This document shows, piece after piece, positions 42,815 through 53,492 of a DNA stretch of 64,000 bases (the first letter of the stretch is position 1; every line of letters begins with the position of its first letter). Made by a program: the position numbers and the translations under genes. Source of the DNA: Sulfuricurvum sp. PD_MW2. GTDB lineage: Bacteria; Campylobacterota; Campylobacteria; Campylobacterales; Sulfurimonadaceae. The notes under the pieces were generated by a model. The model had not been told where the DNA came from, made no database searches, and saw only the letters and a list, made by a program, of their open reading frames with translations. Where the stretch lies: positions 1 through 64,000 of the forward strand of contig NZ_NSIU01000009.1 in the NCBI RefSeq assembly GCF_002633015.1. The letters are read 5' to 3'.

Positions 42815-44617
42815 TTATTTTCCTAGATGTTTTATAAATTCTTGCGGTTCTTTGAACCCTACGATATCGGCATCTTTTTTGCGTGTTCCGTTTTCATCGA
42901 AAAATAAAATCGCAGGAGGGCCGAAGATACCGAATTTACTGCTGATCGTACGTGCAGCTTCATCATTGGCTGTGAGATCTACCTGTACCAAAATGTATTG
43001 ATCCATCGCCGTTTTCACACTCTCATCACTAAACGTTTTTTCTTCAAGTTCCTTGCAGGCGGTGCACCAGTCGGCATAAAAATCGACCATCACCTTTTTC
43101 CCTTTGCTTTCTGCCAAAATAGCATTCAATTCTTCGATAGAGGTGATTTTTTCAAATTTTTTATGCTCGAGTTTTATCGGTGCGGCCTGAGCTTGGGCAA
43201 TAAACGGATCAAGCGGATGCAAGACATTTTTTGCCCCAGCCATTCCACCAATCAATAAACTGACTCCATACAGTAAAATCATAAATCCGAGAGCTTTGAC
43301 ATTCGCTCGAGAGCTCCATGAAGGGTGTGCTCCCAACGGTTCCAAAGCGTTCATATTGATCGCTACAAAAATCGCCAACCCACCCCATAGAAGCAATGTG
43401 GTGTTTTCATCCAATACACGACCGATCATCCATATCGCGATACCAAGGAGCATCACACCGAATACCGCTTTGATGATATCCATCCACATACCCGGTTTTG
43501 GCATAAAGCGACCCGATGTCGTTCCCACAATCAACAAAGGAATTCCCATACCTATAGAGAGAGAAAAGAGAGCTACACCACCTAAAAGCGCATCTCCCGT
43601 TTGACCGATATAAATCAACGCTCCCGCCAATGGTGCTGCAACACACGGTCCAACGATTAATGCCGATAAAAAGCCCATGATCGCAATCCCGATCACACCG
43701 CCTCTCTGAGATCCCATTTTGCTGAGACGCGATTGGATAAAGTTCGGAATTTGCAGTTCATACACGTCGAACATGGAAAGAGCTAGCAACACGAAAATAA
43801 GGGCAAATGAGGTAATGACCCATGGTGTTTGAAACGCCGCTTGAAGATTTGCACCGAATAATCCCGCTAAAATCCCGGCAATCGTATACGCAACTGCCAT
43901 TGAAAGGACATAAACCAAGGAGAGGAAAAATGCTTTTTTAGCCCCCATCCCTTTGCCCTGAGCCAAGATAACCGACGAGATAATCGGTATCATCGGGAAT
44001 ACGCACGGCGTAAGTGAGAGAAGTATTCCAAAGCCAAAAAAGCTGACAACGATAACCCAAAGGCTTCCCCCTTTGATCACACTGGCGATTTGATCGGTTT
44101 CAGATTTCTCCGCAATCACCGGCTTTGCTACCGGAGGCGGTGCGATATCAATCGATTTTTGTTCGACTGCCGGAGCTTTTAGGACTGAAGATTCGCTCAT
44201 AGGGACTTTCGACGCATCAAGTGATACTTCTAATGTTTTTTCCATCGGTTCATAACACAGTCCTGCGCTTGAACACCCTTGATAAGAGAGTTTGATTTTT
44301 ACCTTTTTTTCACCTGTAAGTTCTTTTGTTCTAAATAATGCAATACGGATAGCAGGAGAGGATTCATAGACTTTTTCACCATCCAAAACAATCGGTTCAA
44401 CCATTGTTACCGATTTAAAGTCTATCCCGTCTTTTTTATCGGCATCTTCTACTTTGAGCTTATCCGCATAAATATGGATCTGATCTCCCATGATAATCTC
44501 AACACCGATTGTTTTACCATCAACCATTTTGGCTGAGGGTTTAAATGCTTCATCCGGCTGTAGAAACCCTACCGCCCACATCTGTACTGAAATAAGCAAA
44601 AACAATAGTATACGCAT
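42815..44617 (-). CDS. dsbD: thiol:disulfide interchange protein DsbD
   Basis: Transfers electrons from cytosolic thioredoxin to periplasmic proteins. A signal peptide is followed by the N-terminal alpha domain (YQGCSSAGLCYEP, the redox pair), the eight-helix membrane domain with redox Cys in SLTPCVFPMIP and IVGPCVAAPLAG, and a C-terminal thioredoxin domain with YADWCTACKELE. The 600 residues match the three-domain form. It feeds the thioredoxin gene two bases downstream. Confidence 0.95.
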   Translation of the reverse strand: MRILLFLLISVQMWAVGFLQPDEAFKPSAKMVDGKTIGVEIIMGDQIHIYADKLKVEDADKKDGIDFKSVTMVEPIVLDGEKVYESSPAIRIALFRTKELTGEKKVKIKLSYQGCSSAGLCYEPMEKTLEVSLDASKVPMSESSVLKAPAVEQKSIDIAPPPVAKPVIAEKSETDQIASVIKGGSLWVIVVSFFGFGILLSLTPCVFPMIPIISSVILAQGKGMGAKKAFFLSLVYVLSMAVAYTIAGILAGLFGANLQAAFQTPWVITSFALIFVLLALSMFDVYELQIPNFIQSRLSKMGSQRGGVIGIAIMGFLSALIVGPCVAAPLAGALIYIGQTGDALLGGVALFSLSIGMGIPLLIVGTTSGRFMPKPGMWMDIIKAVFGVMLLGIAIWMIGRVLDENTTLLLWGGLAIFVAINMNALEPLGAHPSWSSRANVKALGFMILLYGVSLLIGGMAGAKNVLHPLDPFIAQAQAAPIKLEHKKFEKITSIEELNAILAESKGKKVMVDFYADWCTACKELEEKTFSDESVKTAMDQYILVQVDLTANDEAARTISSKFGIFGPPAILFFDENGTRKKDADIVGFKEPQEFIKHLGK

Positions 44618-44756
44618 ACATAGCCTTCTTAAAAAATCATCTCTATTTTATCACAATTAACTGTTACAAAACTCATAGAGCAATATTGTTAATATTTTTC
44701 AGTTTACCTATAGCATCAGATGTTACACTACCCGCAATATTCACACGGAGCATACC

Positions 44757-46670
44757 ATGTCCAACCGTCTTGCTTTTGAAGATTCTCCTTATCTGCAACA
44801 ACATAAAAATAATCCGCTAGATTGGTATCCATGGTGCGATGAAGCATTTGAAAAAGCCCGAAACGAGCATAAAGCTATCTTTATCTCTATCGGTTACAGC
44901 AGCTGCCACTGGTGCCATGTAATGGAACATGAAGTATTCGAAAACACTCAAATTGCCGAGTTCGTCAATCAACACTTCGTTTGCATCAAAGTCGATCGTG
45001 AAGAACGTCCCGATATCGACAAGCACTACCAAGAGCTCCACAGCCTACTCAACCGACGCTCAGGAGGATGGCCTCTCTCGATTTTTTGTACACCAGAGAA
45101 TAAACCCTTTTATGCTGCAACCTATATCCCTCCCTATAATCAAAATCAAATGATGGGCTTTAGTGAACTCACCGCTATCATCGCTGAAAAAGTAGCTCAA
45201 AATGACGAAAAATTGTTTCAAAATGCCGATGAAATTACTGCGTTTATGCAACCCAAAAATGAATCCGTCCAAGCAACGCTCTTAAATGATAAAATCATCC
45301 CTCTATTTGTCCAACAAGCTCAACATAACTACGATGAGATCAACGGCGGTTTTTCCAAATCGCCGAAATTTCCGCATGTCTCTACCCTAACTACGATCCT
45401 CACCATCGACAGGTTACAAAGCGACGAGAAGATCAAAACGATCCTCACCCATACTCTGGATTCAATGGCATTAGGAGGTTTATTCGACCACGTGGACGGT
45501 GGATTTTGCCGCTACAGTACCGACGAGTCATGGCTCATTCCCCATTTTGAGAAAATGACCTATGACAATGCACTCCTCTGCACGCTCTATGCACAAACGG
45601 GAGTAGTGTATAACGAACATCGATACCTCGAAATTGCCAAAAAAACTGCCGATTTTATGCTTCGATTTATGATGGAGGATGATCTGTTTTACAGTGCCAG
45701 TGATGCCGATAGCGAAGGAGAAGAGGGAAAATATTTCATTTATACCTACGATGAAATCATTACCGTACTCGAACACCTCTCCATTTCGAACCCGCACGAA
45801 GCGGCGCAATCGATTGGTGTGACGAAAGAGGGAAATTTTGAGGGGCACTGCATCATACGATTGTCATCAAATACACAACCCGAGTGGTTTGAACCGCTTT
45901 GTAGCGAATTAAAAATTTTACGCCAAAGCAGAGCTTATCCTTTCATCGACCGTAAAGTGATCACCGCATGGAACGCAATGATGATCGAGTCCCTCTTTAT
46001 CCTAGGGAAAACGGATACTATCTATACAGAGCAAGCCATCCGTTCTCTCCATCGACTTTTACATACAATGCAGGTGGATGAGAAACTTAAACACTCCACT
46101 CTGATCCATAAAACACCAAAAATCGATGCTTTTTTGGAAGACTATGCCTATCTATGTCGTACGCTGATTGAAGCGTATCAATCAACGTTCGATGAACGCT
46201 ATTTGATCGATGCACAGCGTTTCGCCAATAAAGCATTGGAGCTCTACTACGAAAAGGGAAAATGGTATTTCAGCCGAGGAACCTTTATGACCATTGCAGA
46301 ACTCGATGATGGTACCTATCCGAGTGCTCTTGGGGTAATGGTGAATGTCTTGCAAAACCTCGGTCTCCTCGTCGATCCGAAATACTCCCATTTTGCGTTT
46401 AAAAGTCTCGAATATGTCTCTTTGAAACTGATGAAAACACCTATCTATTACCCTACCCTCACGACTGAAGTCATTCGTCATCTCAAAGAGCAACGCGTCA
46501 TCAAAGGTAGCTCTGCAAATCTCTCACATATCGGTGTGATCCGCTATCCGTTTGTTTTGCTCAAAAATGATGAAACACTTGAAGAGTTTACCCTTTGCGG
46601 AGAGAATTCTTGTTTTGCCGCGACAAAAGATCCTTCAAAACTTGACGAATTAATTGCATCAACGTTATAA
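44757..46670 (+). CDS. DUF255/YyaL thioredoxin-domain protein
   Basis: An N-terminal DUF255 thioredoxin-like domain holds [14 protein letters not shown] (C-x2-C) and [12 protein letters not shown], and an N-acylglucosamine-2-epimerase-like helical barrel follows. The family, related to human SPATA20, has an unclear activity. Length 637 is usual. CACGGAG precedes the ATG. PPK2 follows on the same strand. Confidence 0.92.
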   Translation: MSNRLAFEDSPYLQQHKNNPLDWYPWCDEAFEKARNEHKAIFISIGYSSCHWCHVMEHEVFENTQIAEFVNQHFVCIKVDREERPDIDKHYQELHSLLNRRSGGWPLSIFCTPENKPFYAATYIPPYNQNQMMGFSELTAIIAEKVAQNDEKLFQNADEITAFMQPKNESVQATLLNDKIIPLFVQQAQHNYDEINGGFSKSPKFPHVSTLTTILTIDRLQSDEKIKTILTHTLDSMALGGLFDHVDGGFCRYSTDESWLIPHFEKMTYDNALLCTLYAQTGVVYNEHRYLEIAKKTADFMLRFMMEDDLFYSASDADSEGEEGKYFIYTYDEIITVLEHLSISNPHEAAQSIGVTKEGNFEGHCIIRLSSNTQPEWFEPLCSELKILRQSRAYPFIDRKVITAWNAMMIESLFILGKTDTIYTEQAIRSLHRLLHTMQVDEKLKHSTLIHKTPKIDAFLEDYAYLCRTLIEAYQSTFDERYLIDAQRFANKALELYYEKGKWYFSRGTFMTIAELDDGTYPSALGVMVNVLQNLGLLVDPKYSHFAFKSLEYVSLKLMKTPIYYPTLTTEVIRHLKEQRVIKGSSANLSHIGVIRYPFVLLKNDETLEEFTLCGENSCFAATKDPSKLDELIASTL

Positions 46671-46692
46671 TGAAAAAAAATTGGAGTATTTA

Positions 46693-47640
46693 ATGGGTGC
46701 AAAACACTCTATGGCAACAGCAGAAATAGCAGAAGCAGCAAATATCGAAGACGTCATCCATGACGATCGACGCAAAACAGAAAAAGAGAATACCAAAGAG
46801 CGTCGAAAAAAAAGCACAGAAGAAGAGCGACTTCCGATCTGGGTCAAAAAATCGGTACTTGAATATGAAGAGGAGTTAAAAAATCTCCAAATAGAGCTTC
46901 TGAAACTCCAAAATCATGTCAAAGATCAAGGGCTAAAAATTTTGATGATTTTTGAAGGGCGTGATGCAGCAGGAAAAGGGGGAACCATCAAACGGATCAC
47001 CGAACACCTCAATCCACGTGGTGCTCGGATTGTTGCACTGGAGAAACCTTCCGATGTCGAAAAGACGCAATGGTATTTTCAGCGCTACATCAAACATCTT
47101 CCGAGCGCGGGGGAAATCGTCTTATTTGACCGCAGTTGGTACAATCGAGGCGGCGTTGAACCCGTGATGGGATTTTGTACCCCGCAAGAGCATCAGGAGT
47201 TTTTGAACCACGTCAGCGAATTCGAGCGAATGCTGGTCAATTCAGGGATCATACTCTTTAAATTCTATTTTTCCGTTTCCAAAAAAGAGCAGGCAAAACG
47301 GTTCAAAGAGCGTAAAACAGACCCGTTAAAACAATTCAAACTCTCACCTGTAGACGCAAAATCGCAAGATATGTGGGATAAATACACCACCGCAAAACTT
47401 TCCATGCTTCGCGCTTCGCATACCGGAACTTCACCATGGATTATCATCCGTTCCGACAATAAGAAAAAAGCCCGTATCAACTGTATCAAGCATATCTTAT
47501 CAAGTGTTCAATACCCATCTAAAAATCCGCCCAATTTAAAAACGTCCAAAAAAATTCTGATTTGGGGCGATGAAGAGATCAAATTGATGGAAAGTGTTTT
47601 AATCCATAACGAAGAAAAAGAAGGACAAAAAAACGGCTAA
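46693..47640 (+). CDS. polyphosphate kinase 2 (PPK2)
   Basis: Transfers phosphate between polyphosphate and nucleoside diphosphates. The P-loop is FEGRDAAGKGGTIKR at about 88-102, followed by the ALEKPSDVEKTQWYFQRYIKHLP stretch and the lid FDRSWYNRGGVEPVMGFCT. An N-terminal extension of 45 charged residues precedes the domain. I start at ATG 46693, which has TTGGAG upstream, in place of 46654 inside the previous gene. Class assignment (I) is from the domain shape only. Confidence 0.93.
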   Translation: MGAKHSMATAEIAEAANIEDVIHDDRRKTEKENTKERRKKSTEEERLPIWVKKSVLEYEEELKNLQIELLKLQNHVKDQGLKILMIFEGRDAAGKGGTIKRITEHLNPRGARIVALEKPSDVEKTQWYFQRYIKHLPSAGEIVLFDRSWYNRGGVEPVMGFCTPQEHQEFLNHVSEFERMLVNSGIILFKFYFSVSKKEQAKRFKERKTDPLKQFKLSPVDAKSQDMWDKYTTAKLSMLRASHTGTSPWIIIRSDNKKKARINCIKHILSSVQYPSKNPPNLKTSKKILIWGDEEIKLMESVLIHNEEKEGQKNG

Positions 47641-47657
47641 CCCTTAGAGAGGGTTAG
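47637..47657. terminator. hairpin at the ppk2/thrC junction
   Basis: CTAACCC-TTAGAGA-GGGTTAG includes the ppk2 stop codon and lies three bases from the thrC stop. It may end both convergent transcripts; no T-run on either side. Confidence 0.55.
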
Positions 47658-47659
47658 GA

Positions 47660-49129
47660 TTAAAGAAATTTGAGAATTTCAGCTTCGATATTCTCTTTTT
47701 CGATAACCGTGTCTTGAGTGATCGGTTTTGAGAAAAGCCCTTTAATCATTGGAGGGATCGGTGTTGATGCCGTTTTAGCGATCGATTCAAGCGCATCGAT
47801 ATCATTTGCATCTTTTTCGCCGCTCAATGCGTTAGCGATGGTTGGAGAGAACTTCGTCCACTCTGCTGTTGAATAGACAATGGTTTTGAGCGGTTTTGTC
47901 GCACAACAATCATACGCTTTAAAACACGTTGCCGTATGCGGATCCATCAAGTATCCGGTATCAAACGCCTCTTTGATATACCCTTTTCCTTCCGCACCGT
48001 TACAATAATCGGCAGCAAAAAGGCTCTGAAGTTTCATTGTCTCATTGTCGCTTAACGCATAAAAACGTTCCGCTTCCAGACCCGCCATCAACTCTTTGGT
48101 ACGTTCGCTTCCAAAGAAATCATACAAAATACGCTCAACATTGCTGGAGATTAAAATATCCATTGCCGGAGATGTTGTTGCTACGACACTCTCACCGCGC
48201 AAATCATAACGGCCTGTGTTGATCAGACGGGTGAGGACATTATTTTCATTCGATGCAATAATGATCTTCTCCACCGGAAGACCCATTTTATAGGCGTAAT
48301 ATCCCCCAAGAGCATTTCCGAAATTTCCACTTGGAACATCGAGGTAGACTTTTTCACCCATAGTAATCACATTTTGACGAACAAGTTCGAGATAGCTGTG
48401 AATATGGTAGATGATTTGGAAAATGATTCGACCAAAATTCACCGAGTTTGCGGCAGAAAGAGAGATGTTTTTTGCTTTTAGGGCATCTTTGAACGTCTGT
48501 GAACCCAAAAGACGTTTGAGTGCACTTTGTGCATCGTCAAAATCCCCTTTGATCCCGATCACTTTTAAGTTTTTTGCATCTTCTGTAACCATCTGAAGAC
48601 GTTGAACATCCGAAGTTCCACCGTCCGGATAGAGACACGCAACACGGACATTCGCTCTGTTTTTAAACGTTTCCAATGCAGCAGGTCCCGTATCACCGCT
48701 TGTTGCAGCTAGAATCAGATATTCTTGTCCCCGTTTTTGAGCGATGGAGCTGAGAACCACACCGAAAGGTTGAAGCGCCATATCTTTGAACGCACGGGTC
48801 GGTCCGTGATAGAGTTCGCTCACGTAGAGATCATCGCGTACTTTGATAACCGGAACCGGATTGCTCGGATCATCAAATTTGTCATAGAGCGAAAGGGCTT
48901 CATCAATCACCGAACCCTCAATATCAATCGCCAATGTTGTAAGTAAATCTTTTGCCAGTTCTTTGTAACTCGAGTTTAAATGCTTTGTTAAAAACGGCTC
49001 TCCCAAATCAGGGAGTTGAGAAGGAACATATAACCCTCCAAAAGATGCGATAGGACTTAAAATCGCCTCTGAAAAGGTAACCTGTTGTGGATGGATTCCG
49101 TCATTTCCGCGTGTTTCAATAAATTTCAT
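47660..49129 (-). CDS. thrC: threonine synthase
   Basis: Converts O-phosphohomoserine to threonine with PLP. The PLP-lysine motif is PTRAFKDMALQPFG at about 115-125 and the phosphate loop is SGDTGPAALE. Other conserved parts are PDGGTSDVQRLQM and VPSGNFGNALGGYYA. Length 489 is in range for the longer bacterial form. Confidence 0.96.
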   Translation of the reverse strand: MKFIETRGNDGIHPQQVTFSEAILSPIASFGGLYVPSQLPDLGEPFLTKHLNSSYKELAKDLLTTLAIDIEGSVIDEALSLYDKFDDPSNPVPVIKVRDDLYVSELYHGPTRAFKDMALQPFGVVLSSIAQKRGQEYLILAATSGDTGPAALETFKNRANVRVACLYPDGGTSDVQRLQMVTEDAKNLKVIGIKGDFDDAQSALKRLLGSQTFKDALKAKNISLSAANSVNFGRIIFQIIYHIHSYLELVRQNVITMGEKVYLDVPSGNFGNALGGYYAYKMGLPVEKIIIASNENNVLTRLINTGRYDLRGESVVATTSPAMDILISSNVERILYDFFGSERTKELMAGLEAERFYALSDNETMKLQSLFAADYCNGAEGKGYIKEAFDTGYLMDPHTATCFKAYDCCATKPLKTIVYSTAEWTKFSPTIANALSGEKDANDIDALESIAKTASTPIPPMIKGLFSKPITQDTVIEKENIEAEILKFL

Positions 49130-49244
49130 TGCTTCACTTTATACATTTTTCGTGATTATAACAAAGAGCCTATCATGTAACCCTTAGAAGCTTCAGAACA
49201 TTTAGAGTAAAATGCATCAACTCTCGCTTTTCAAGGAAATAGGT

Positions 49245-51374
49245 ATGATAAAAACGCTCCTCTATGTCATCGTCCGTCTTTTATTTCGGGTCAAAGTGGT
49301 AGGCAAATTTCAGCGTCAAGAGAATCATACGGTTATCATTGCCAATCATCAATCATTTTTAGACGGACTGATTTTGGGGTTAATTCTTCCGATTAAACCG
49401 GTGTTTGTCGTTAATACCGAAATCGCAAAACGCCCGTTAGTAAGAGCATTTTTATCGCTAAGCGAATATCTCGCCATCGATCCAGCCAATCCGATGGCGA
49501 TCAAACAGATCATCCGACTCGTTGAGAGCGGTCGCGCTGTTGTTATTTTCCCGGAGGGGCGAATCACAACAACGGGAAGTTTGATGAAAATCTACGAAGG
49601 CTCAGCCTTCGTCACCCTCAAAACAGCTGCGACAATCCATCCGATCATCATCGAGGGAGCAACATTTAGTACCCTTTCACGAATGCATAACGAACATCCA
49701 AAACGGTGGTTCCCCAAAATCACCCTCACTTATTGCACTCCCACTCGTCTAAACATAACGGATGGCGGAAGCACGCATGAGCGACGAACCAAATCGGGTG
49801 AAGCAATGCGAACATTACTACAACAATCTATCTTTGAATCACGTACTCCAAATACCCTCTTTGGGGCTTTTATCGATGCCTCAGAAAGCTACGGATATGC
49901 ACGTCCTATCGCTGAAGATACCAAACAAATCGAATACACCTATCGACAACTCCTCACGATGGCATTGGGTTTGGGAAAACTCCTATCTCATCATACCGCG
50001 ACAGGAGAATCCGTAGGGGTACTCATGCCGACCGCCGTTCCTGCATTAGGGATTATCCTTGGGCTCAATGCATTTGGACGCACCCCTGCAATGCTCAATT
50101 TTACTACCGGAAGTGATGGACTTCAAAGTGCCTGCACTGCCGCACAAATCAAAACGATCATTACCTCAAAAGCATTCGTCACACAAGGAAAACTCGAATC
50201 AAAGCTGGAAGGTTTGGAGGGGATTGGAATCCTCTATCTCGAAGATCTTCGTCCTCAAATGAAACTCATGGATAAACTCTGGCTGATGGGATGGGGACGA
50301 TGGTTTCCGCGAACCGTGATGCACAAATCCGTACCCAAAGATCCGGCAGTGATCCTTTTCACATCAGGCTCAGAGGGAAAACCCAAAGGGGTCGTACTCT
50401 CGCATGATGCTATTTTGGCAAACATCGCTCAATTACGTTCCATCGTCGATTTCTCGACTGAGGATAAGATGCTTAATGCCCTGCCGATTTTTCACTCTTT
50501 TGGACTGACTGCGGGGACACTGTTGCCGATTTTGGGTGGAATTCCGCTATTTTTATACCCCTCACCCCTACACTATCGAGTCATTCCTGAAATTGCATAT
50601 GATAGATCATGCACCATACTTTTTGGAACCAATACCTTTTTAAACCACTATGGAGCACATGCCCATCCATACGATTTTTACCGCCTCCGTTACGTTGTCG
50701 CAGGGGCTGAAAAACTCTCGGAAAGTGTGAAAGAGCTGTGGTTTGAAAAATTCGGTCTTCGAATTTTCGAAGGGTATGGAGCAACGGAAACGGCTCCCGT
50801 CATCGCCGTCAATACTCCGATGGCATACCGAAGCGGTACCGTTGGACAAATTTTACCAGGGATTGAGTCCAAACTCATTCGTGTACCGGGAATTGAAGAG
50901 GGAGGCATCTTGCACGTCAAGGGACCAAATGTCATGAGCGGCTATCTACGCGCTGAACGTCCCGGTTTTCTTGAAAAGCCAACCTCGGAGGCAGGCGATG
51001 GGTGGTATGATACGGGTGATGTCGTCACCATTGATGAAGAGGGATTTGTCCGAATACTCGGTCGAGTCAAACGATTTGCCAAAATCGCGGGGGAGATGAT
51101 CTCGCTCGAATCCGTTGAAAAGCTTGCGATCTGTGCATCGCCCTCACATTTTCATGCGATCACATCCATAAGTGATGAAAAACGGGGAGAAGCCCTTGTT
51201 TTATTTACAACCGATCAAGAGCTGGAACGTGAGCTCCTGCAACAAGCTGCTCGTGTAGGCGGGTATCCCGAAATCGCTGTACCACGTAAAATCGTCTTTC
51301 TCGATGCTATTCCTGTATTAGGAACAGGCAAAACCGATTATGTCACCTTAAAATCAATGGCACAAAACATATGA
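49245..51374 (+). CDS. aas: bifunctional acyltransferase / acyl-ACP synthetase (Aas-like)
   Basis: An N-terminal PlsC-type acyltransferase (IIANHQSFLDG, an H-x4-D motif; later IFPEGRITTTGSL) is fused to an AMP-dependent acyl-activating domain (ILFTSGSEGKPKGVVLSH, FEGYGATETAPVIAVN, DGWYDTGDVV). Such Aas proteins re-acylate lysophosphatidylethanolamine. At 709 residues it matches E. coli Aas. I start at ATG 49245 (AAGGAAATAGGT upstream), not 49212. It overlaps the transporter gene by 4 nt. Confidence 0.93.
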   Translation: MIKTLLYVIVRLLFRVKVVGKFQRQENHTVIIANHQSFLDGLILGLILPIKPVFVVNTEIAKRPLVRAFLSLSEYLAIDPANPMAIKQIIRLVESGRAVVIFPEGRITTTGSLMKIYEGSAFVTLKTAATIHPIIIEGATFSTLSRMHNEHPKRWFPKITLTYCTPTRLNITDGGSTHERRTKSGEAMRTLLQQSIFESRTPNTLFGAFIDASESYGYARPIAEDTKQIEYTYRQLLTMALGLGKLLSHHTATGESVGVLMPTAVPALGIILGLNAFGRTPAMLNFTTGSDGLQSACTAAQIKTIITSKAFVTQGKLESKLEGLEGIGILYLEDLRPQMKLMDKLWLMGWGRWFPRTVMHKSVPKDPAVILFTSGSEGKPKGVVLSHDAILANIAQLRSIVDFSTEDKMLNALPIFHSFGLTAGTLLPILGGIPLFLYPSPLHYRVIPEIAYDRSCTILFGTNTFLNHYGAHAHPYDFYRLRYVVAGAEKLSESVKELWFEKFGLRIFEGYGATETAPVIAVNTPMAYRSGTVGQILPGIESKLIRVPGIEEGGILHVKGPNVMSGYLRAERPGFLEKPTSEAGDGWYDTGDVVTIDEEGFVRILGRVKRFAKIAGEMISLESVEKLAICASPSHFHAITSISDEKRGEALVLFTTDQELERELLQQAARVGGYPEIAVPRKIVFLDAIPVLGTGKTDYVTLKSMAQNI

Positions 51375-52633
51375 GCAGCCCGTTTTATCTTCTCAGAACC
51401 CGCCGTTTCGCTCCGCTTTTCGGAACCCAATTTTTGGGAGCTTTTAACGATAATCTCTTTAAAAATACCCTTGCGGTTCTCCTGACATTTCAAGCTTCAA
51501 CGTGGACATCTCTCTCCCCTGCACTGCTTGCTCCGCTCATCGGAGCCGTTTTTATCCTCCCGTTTTTTTTATTTTCGGGTGTTGCAGGGGAAATAGCTGA
51601 TGCATATGACAAAGCGCGCCTTGCACGTATTGTCAAGGTATGGGAAATCTTTTTGATGGTGATTGCTCTCATCGGGTTTGCTGCGCACTCTTTTGTCACC
51701 CTGATGATCGTAGTATTTGGAATGGGAATGCACTCTACCCTCTTTGGTCCGATCAAATACTCGATCATCCCTCAGCACATGGAAGAAAATGAATTGGTCA
51801 CGGCCAATGCCCTCGTCGAGTCAGGAACTTTTGCCGCTATTTTACTGGGTACCATCCTTGGCGGAGCCCTCTCAGCCATAGAAAACGGAGGGGTTATTGC
51901 AGCGAGTGCGGCTATCGCTATCGCCCTCATCGGTTATGGGTTTAGCCGCTATATCCCTTCAACACCTGCACTTGCTTCTAGCAATAGATTTTCAATCAAT
52001 ATTTTTACCCAGACACTCCATGCTATCCGTCTCTCCTATCACAACAAAATGGTTTTTTTCTCAATCCTTGCCATATCGTGGTTTTGGTTGTACGGAGCGC
52101 TTCTTCTTTCACAATTTCCTGCTTTTGTCAAATCGGTTCTTATGGGAGATGAAAAGACCGTCACCGTTTTATTGAGTCTTTTTACCCTCGGTATCGGAAT
52201 AGGATCACTTCTTTGTGAACGGCTCAGCAACCATGAACTCAAACCATCACTCATTATTGTCGGAGCTATCGGCATGGGACTATCGGGGATTGATTTTGCC
52301 CTTAGTGCTCAACACTTCAGCGCATTGGGGAACCTCTATGCTAACCCCGAATTTTTTCACATCCTCTTGGATCTGACTCTTATCGGAGTATTCGGAGGGT
52401 TATACAGTGTTCCTCTCTATGCCTTGATCCAAGCCAAAAGTGAAATGCAATCGCGTTCCCGTATCATCGCCGCAAATAATATCCTCAATGCTCTCTTTAT
52501 GGTAGCCGGTGCGATAGTGACAATGATTTTATTGGGAAATGGATTTCATATCTCGACGATATTCTTAATGATTGCGATGGGAACATTGTTAGTGGCAGGA
52601 GCTATTACAATGTTTTTTAAAAAGAGCAATTAG
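51371..52633 (+). CDS. lplT: lysophospholipid transporter LplT-like (MFS)
   Basis: A 12-helix MFS protein (420 residues) with FGTQFLGAFNDNLFKNTL, the hallmark of the lysophospholipid flippase LplT. It would bring lysophospholipids in for Aas to re-acylate. The ATGA overlap with aas and the shared lipid-repair role are the same as in E. coli, although the gene order is reversed there. Confidence 0.9.
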   Translation: MSSPFYLLRTRRFAPLFGTQFLGAFNDNLFKNTLAVLLTFQASTWTSLSPALLAPLIGAVFILPFFLFSGVAGEIADAYDKARLARIVKVWEIFLMVIALIGFAAHSFVTLMIVVFGMGMHSTLFGPIKYSIIPQHMEENELVTANALVESGTFAAILLGTILGGALSAIENGGVIAASAAIAIALIGYGFSRYIPSTPALASSNRFSINIFTQTLHAIRLSYHNKMVFFSILAISWFWLYGALLLSQFPAFVKSVLMGDEKTVTVLLSLFTLGIGIGSLLCERLSNHELKPSLIIVGAIGMGLSGIDFALSAQHFSALGNLYANPEFFHILLDLTLIGVFGGLYSVPLYALIQAKSEMQSRSRIIAANNILNALFMVAGAIVTMILLGNGFHISTIFLMIAMGTLLVAGAITMFFKKSN

Positions 52634-52640
52634 GTGAGGG

Positions 52641-53492
52641 TTACAGAGTAATCTGTGTCCCTACACCCTCAGAAGTAAAGAGTTCAAGCAAGATCGCATG
52701 CTCAATCCGTCCGTCAATAATATGGGCTTTTTTGACTCCCATATCAACCGCTTCAAGACACGAATCCACTTTCGGCACCATTCCGCCGCTAATCGTACCA
52801 TCCGCTTTTAGTGCTTCTACTTCGGCTTCGCTCAACGTCGAGAAAAGCTCTTTATCTTTGTTGAGTACCCCCGGAGTGTCCGTCATAAAAATCACCTTAC
52901 ACGCCCCAATCGCTGCCGCAACCGCTGACGCGGCCAAGTCGGCATTTATATTGTACCCCGGATGTCCTACGATCGGATCAGAACCGATCGGAGCGATAAC
53001 AGGTATAAATCCCTCTCGTAAAAGGTTGTGAATCACATCCGCATTGACACTCTCAACCCGTCCTGTAAGTCCGAATTTTGCTTCATCTTTCGGTTTGGCG
53101 CGCAAGAAATGGGCATCTTTTCCGCTGATACCGATCGCTTTTGCACCATAAGAATTGAGTAATGAAGTGATCTCTTTGTTGATCTCTCCACTGAGTACCA
53201 TCTCCACGATCCGCATCACTTCAGGTGTACTCACACGTTCACCGTCGATAAATTCGGTCGGGATTTTCAAATCGTTCAGGAGTTGAGAAATACGGCTTCC
53301 ACCGCCGTGAACGATTACGACTTTTACCCCGACCAGATGAAGCAATACGATGTCCTGAGCAAATTTAGCTTTGAGTTCATCGGAGGTTTGTGCCGATCCG
53401 CCGTATTTAATGACAACGATTTCATCGCGAAACTCTTTGATGAAGGGCATCGCATCCATCAGCGTTTTGACAGTATCAATCTTTTTTTGCAT
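52641..53492 (-). CDS. argB: acetylglutamate kinase
   Basis: Second step of arginine synthesis: phosphorylates N-acetylglutamate. Amino-acid-kinase motifs are VIKYGGSAQTSDELK, VKVVIVHGGGSRIS, GISGKDAHF and KVIFMTDTPGVLN. Length 283 is normal. ATG 53492 (MQKKID) is preferred to 53498 because the AAAGGAA site then sits eight bases away. It overlaps lpxK slightly. Confidence 0.95.
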   Translation of the reverse strand: MQKKIDTVKTLMDAMPFIKEFRDEIVVIKYGGSAQTSDELKAKFAQDIVLLHLVGVKVVIVHGGGSRISQLLNDLKIPTEFIDGERVSTPEVMRIVEMVLSGEINKEITSLLNSYGAKAIGISGKDAHFLRAKPKDEAKFGLTGRVESVNADVIHNLLREGFIPVIAPIGSDPIVGHPGYNINADLAASAVAAAIGACKVIFMTDTPGVLNKDKELFSTLSEAEVEALKADGTISGGMVPKVDSCLEAVDMGVKKAHIIDGRIEHAILLELFTSEGVGTQITL